Source: DASPRG01 sp963796125
GTDB taxonomy: Bacteria > Nitrospirota > Thermodesulfovibrionia > Thermodesulfovibrionales > SM23-35
Direction: 5' to 3'
Length of the DNA: 8,742 bases
Assembly: GCA_963796125.1 (NCBI GenBank)
Contig: CAWCKM010000062.1
Span: 1 to 8,742, forward strand
The notes under the pieces were generated by a model. The model worked only from the letters and a program-made list of their open reading frames with translations. It made no database searches and was not told the DNA's origin. Position 1 is the first letter of the stretch. Each line of letters starts with the position of its first letter. This document shows, piece by piece, positions 6,148 through 8,742 of this stretch. Both the position numbers and the translations under genes were made by a program.

Positions 6148-8406
6148 ATGGCTGCGCTAAAACAAGTTCAAAGACTGTTTATTGCCTTATTCATATTCAT
6201 CATTACTACCTCCCTGTCTGTCCATGCCCAGGAACTTCCTGTGGTCAACTCCATAGAGATACAAGGGATCAAACGAATTGAGGAGACTGCGATAAAGTCA
6301 AAGATCAGTCAAAAAGTAGGAGAACCAATATCACAGGAAAAGGTAAACGAGGATATCAAGACCATCTTTAAGATGGGTTATTTTGAAGACGCAAGGGTCG
6401 AGATTGAACCTTTTGAGGGCGGAATTAAGCTGATCTACGTTCTGAAGGAAAAACCAACGATTGTAAGAATTGAATTTCAAGGCAACAAAAAACTCGATGA
6501 TGCCAAGTTAAAAGAAAAACTGACCATAACCACCGGCTCCATTGCTGATGCTGTCCTGATACAGGATAATACCAACAAACTCAGGTCTTTTTACGAAGAA
6601 GAGGGGTACTGGCTTGCAAGCATCGTCCCTGTAATCAGGAAAGTGAAACCTGAAGAAGTCGGACTTACATATCAAATCGCTGAAGGTCCAAAAGTAAAGA
6701 TTGACAAAATAGTCATAGAGGGTAATAAAGCCCTCTCCACAAAACAGATTAAGAAAGTTATGAGCACCAGGAAATGGAGTATTTTTTCTTTCATCACTTC
6801 CTCCGGTTACTATAAAAAGGATCAGATGGATATCGATTTGGAAAAAATAAGGGATCTCTATTTTAACAATGGTTATATCAAAGTGGCTGTTGGAGAACCG
6901 AAAATTAACCTTACTGCTGATAAGAAAGGAATGGTCATAACCATACTTATTGCTGAAGGCTCACCCTATAACGTCTCTTCAGTGAAGTTCTCAGGCAATA
7001 AAATCTTCAGCGATGACATAATAAAGGGGAAAATTACCCTGGCACCGAACAAGCCTTTCAGTAAACAGCAACTCAGAAAGGATATTTTCTCAATAGCAGA
7101 ACTTTACTCAGAGAACGGATATGCTGTTGCAACAGTAACCCCGGACCTCATCCCTGATGAGAACAACAAGCTTGTAGAAGTTTTTTTAAAAATCGAGGAA
7201 GGCGATAAATACAGTATCGGGAATATAGAGATTTCGGGCAATACAAAGACAAGGGATAAAGTGATACGGAGAGAGGTAAGGCTTGATGAAGGCGATACCT
7301 TCAACAGTAAGCTCTTGAAGAGAAGTTATGAGAGGATCAACAACCTTAATTTCTTCGAGACAGTAGAAATCGTCCCGAAACCACAGCCTGATGAAAAACT
7401 GGTAGATCTTGATATTAAGGTAAAAGAACGACCCACAGGGTTTTTGAGTGTCGGAGGTGGATACAGTTCAGTTGACAAATTCATTGCTATGGTTGACCTG
7501 ACACAGGGCAACCTGTTCGGTAAAGGACAGCTTGTAAAAATCAGGGCTGAACTCGGTGGAAGAACTACATTTTATGAGCTTAACTTCAGAGATCCCTGGT
7601 TCTTGGATATGCCTATAGCATTCTCTGCAAGCGTTTACAATATCACGAAGGAATATATAGAGTATGACAAAGAAGCAACAGGACTCAGTTTCTCCTTCGG
7701 CAAGGATTTTTCAGAGTTTATAAAAGGTGATCTGAGCTATAATTTTGAGAAAGCAACTATAACAAATATTTCTGAGGATGCCTCAATCATTGTTAAAGAA
7801 CAGGAAGGTACAAATACAACCAGCAGCATTACTCCTGCCCTGGTGAGAGATGCAAGAGACAATTATCTTGATCCATCAAGGGGATCAAGAAATTCTATTT
7901 ACCTGACCTATGCTGGCATTGGAGGGACGAATAAATTTGTAAAGGGAGAGGTTGATTCCGCCTGGTTCATACCGGTCGGAAGAACATCTTTCATGCTCAG
8001 GGGAAGATTTGGTTATGCCTCCGGCATATGGGGTGAAGATTTGCCGCTTTATGAAAGATTTTATGTTGGAGGGATATATACCATCAGGGGATTAGGATGG
8101 GGTGAAGCTGGACCAAGAGACCCAGAATCAGGGGAACCAATTGGCGGTACCACAGAATTACTCTTCAATACTGAATATATCTTTCCCATCATCAGCGAAT
8201 TGCGGTTAAAAGGCGTGGTCTTTTTTGATGCAGGAAATTCTTATGAGGATTTTGAAGATTTCGGCAAGCTCAGATATACTGCTGGGGTGGGTGTCCGGTG
8301 GATTTCACCTATGGGACCTATAAGAATTGAATGGGGTTACAACCTTGACCCGAAACCCGACGAAAAATCAAGCAGGATCGAGTTTACGTTTGGAACATTT
8401 TTTTAA
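6148..8406 (+). CDS. bamA: Outer-membrane protein assembly factor BamA
   Basis: The 752-residue protein inserts beta-barrel proteins into the outer membrane as the core of the BAM complex. From the chosen ATG it begins with a Sec signal peptide (KQVQRL, hydrophobic FIALFIFIITTSLSV, cleavage after VHA at residue 27). Five POTRA domains follow at about 33-102, 103-180, 183-271, 274-351 and 354-427, each closed by a strand such as IRIEFQGN- or VKFSGN-like. The barrel runs from GFLSVGGGYSS (431) to the terminal aromatic EFTFGTFF, which acts as a beta-signal. The loop-6 motif, usually VRGF/Y, reads IRGLG here (646-650). I chose 6148 over the in-frame ATG at 6049 because the signal peptide is canonical from 6148; neither start has a strong Shine-Dalgarno. 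It is followed after 23 bases by the OmpH/Skp-like gene, the common bamA-skp order. Confidence 0.95.
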   Translation: MAALKQVQRLFIALFIFIITTSLSVHAQELPVVNSIEIQGIKRIEETAIKSKISQKVGEPISQEKVNEDIKTIFKMGYFEDARVEIEPFEGGIKLIYVLKEKPTIVRIEFQGNKKLDDAKLKEKLTITTGSIADAVLIQDNTNKLRSFYEEEGYWLASIVPVIRKVKPEEVGLTYQIAEGPKVKIDKIVIEGNKALSTKQIKKVMSTRKWSIFSFITSSGYYKKDQMDIDLEKIRDLYFNNGYIKVAVGEPKINLTADKKGMVITILIAEGSPYNVSSVKFSGNKIFSDDIIKGKITLAPNKPFSKQQLRKDIFSIAELYSENGYAVATVTPDLIPDENNKLVEVFLKIEEGDKYSIGNIEISGNTKTRDKVIRREVRLDEGDTFNSKLLKRSYERINNLNFFETVEIVPKPQPDEKLVDLDIKVKERPTGFLSVGGGYSSVDKFIAMVDLTQGNLFGKGQLVKIRAELGGRTTFYELNFRDPWFLDMPIAFSASVYNITKEYIEYDKEATGLSFSFGKDFSEFIKGDLSYNFEKATITNISEDASIIVKEQEGTNTTSSITPALVRDARDNYLDPSRGSRNSIYLTYAGIGGTNKFVKGEVDSAWFIPVGRTSFMLRGRFGYASGIWGEDLPLYERFYVGGIYTIRGLGWGEAGPRDPESGEPIGGTTELLFNTEYIFPIISELRLKGVVFFDAGNSYEDFEDFGKLRYTAGVGVRWISPMGPIRIEWGYNLDPKPDEKSSRIEFTFGTFF

Positions 8407-8415
8407 AAATTAAGC

Positions 8416-8423
8416 AAAGGAGG
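8416..8423 (+). promoter_or_regulatory. Ribosome binding site of the OmpH/Skp-like gene
   Basis: AAAGGAGG is 6 bases before a GTG at 8430. It establishes the GTG as the start, ahead of the in-frame ATG at residue 5. Confidence 0.85.
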
Positions 8424-8429
8424 AACAAC

Positions 8430-8742
8430 GTGAAAAAAGTAATGTGCCTGTTATTATTTATCTTGCTTTGTATGCCTGTTTCTTTATTGGCTGTTGATGC
8501 TTTAAAGATAGGGTGTATAGACTTTCAGAAAGTACTCAATGAATCTGATGGCGGCAAAAAGGCAAAAGCCGATCTTGAAACGCTCGTAAAATCAAAACAG
8601 TCAACTATTGATGAAAAAGGGAAAACGATAGAAAAAATGAAGGGTGACCTGGAAAAACAGACTTCCGTTCTTTCAGCAGATGCAAAAAAGAGTAAAGAAG
8701 AGGAACTTGAAAAAATGCTCAGGGAATACCAGCGGCTTGTTC
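8430..8742 (+). CDS. OmpH/Skp-type periplasmic chaperone, 5' part (continues past the window)
   Basis: From the GTG, 104 residues are visible before the window ends. A signal peptide (MKKVMCLLLFILLCMPVSLLA) has likely cleavage near residue 21 or 24. Then comes LKIGCIDFQKVLNESDGGKKAKADLE, the typical start of the mature OmpH/Skp family (IGxxDxQKVL..S..GK.A). A Lys/Glu-rich coiled-coil region begins after it, matching the tentacle helices that hold unfolded outer-membrane proteins in the periplasm. The position right after bamA fits this role, since Skp escorts clients to BAM. One odd point is a cysteine (Cys29) in the first strand of the mature part. The family usually totals about 160-190 residues, so roughly half is seen. 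Confidence 0.9.
   Translation, partial: MKKVMCLLLFILLCMPVSLLAVDALKIGCIDFQKVLNESDGGKKAKADLETLVKSKQSTIDEKGKTIEKMKGDLEKQTSVLSADAKKSKEEELEKMLREYQRLV

Overview
This window looks like a chromosome segment of a Gram-negative, anaerobic bacterium that respires sulfite or sulfate. The central evidence is a complete dsrA-dsrB-dsrD cluster on the minus strand (dissimilatory sulfite reductase plus DsrD). On the other side lies the start of an outer-membrane biogenesis operon, bamA followed by an ompH/skp-type chaperone. Moderate-to-low GC, strong AAGGAGG ribosome sites and DsrA/DsrB sequences close to those I remember from Desulfovibrio point to Desulfobacterota or a Nitrospirota (Thermodesulfovibrionia-like) lineage. 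The sequence alone does not let me choose between them.

Layout, left to right. (1) Bases 1-1442, plus strand: the 3' end of a HEAT-repeat protein gene, overlapping by 4 bases a gene for a kinase/phosphotransferase-like protein of unknown function. The second gene is broken in this copy. An in-frame TGA sits inside a short stretch that reads as good protein (AGDFVVK) in another frame, as if one base had been lost near 990 and one gained near 1013. (2) Bases 1417-2696, minus strand: a two-gene unit of a TPR protein and a YkgJ-type cysteine-cluster protein. It converges on, and overlaps by 26 bases, the kinase-like gene. (3) Bases 2721-2762: a strong intrinsic terminator that closes the dsr operon on the minus strand. 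(4) Bases 2816-5721, minus strand: dsrD, dsrB and dsrA, transcribed dsrA to dsrB to dsrD with gaps of 16-19 bases and a ribosome site before each gene. (5) Bases 5722-6147: a divergent intergenic region with the dsrA ribosome site, a good sigma70-like promoter facing bamA and a T6A7 tract. (6) Bases 6148-8742, plus strand: bamA (five POTRA domains and barrel), then an OmpH/Skp-like gene that runs off the window.

How the genes work together. DsrAB reduces sulfite at a siroheme-[4Fe-4S] centre, and DsrD is the small winged-helix protein that stimulates it in sulfite reducers, so dsrD marks the reductive type of pathway. BamA and Skp/OmpH handle outer-membrane protein delivery and insertion. The HEAT/kinase-like pair and the TPR/YkgJ pair have no assigned role; their position next to dsrABD is suggestive only. 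I see no tRNA, rRNA, CRISPR, insertion sequence or phage gene. The points most worth a second look are the broken kinase-like gene, the N-terminal extension and extra cysteine of DsrA, and the shared dsrA/bamA control region.
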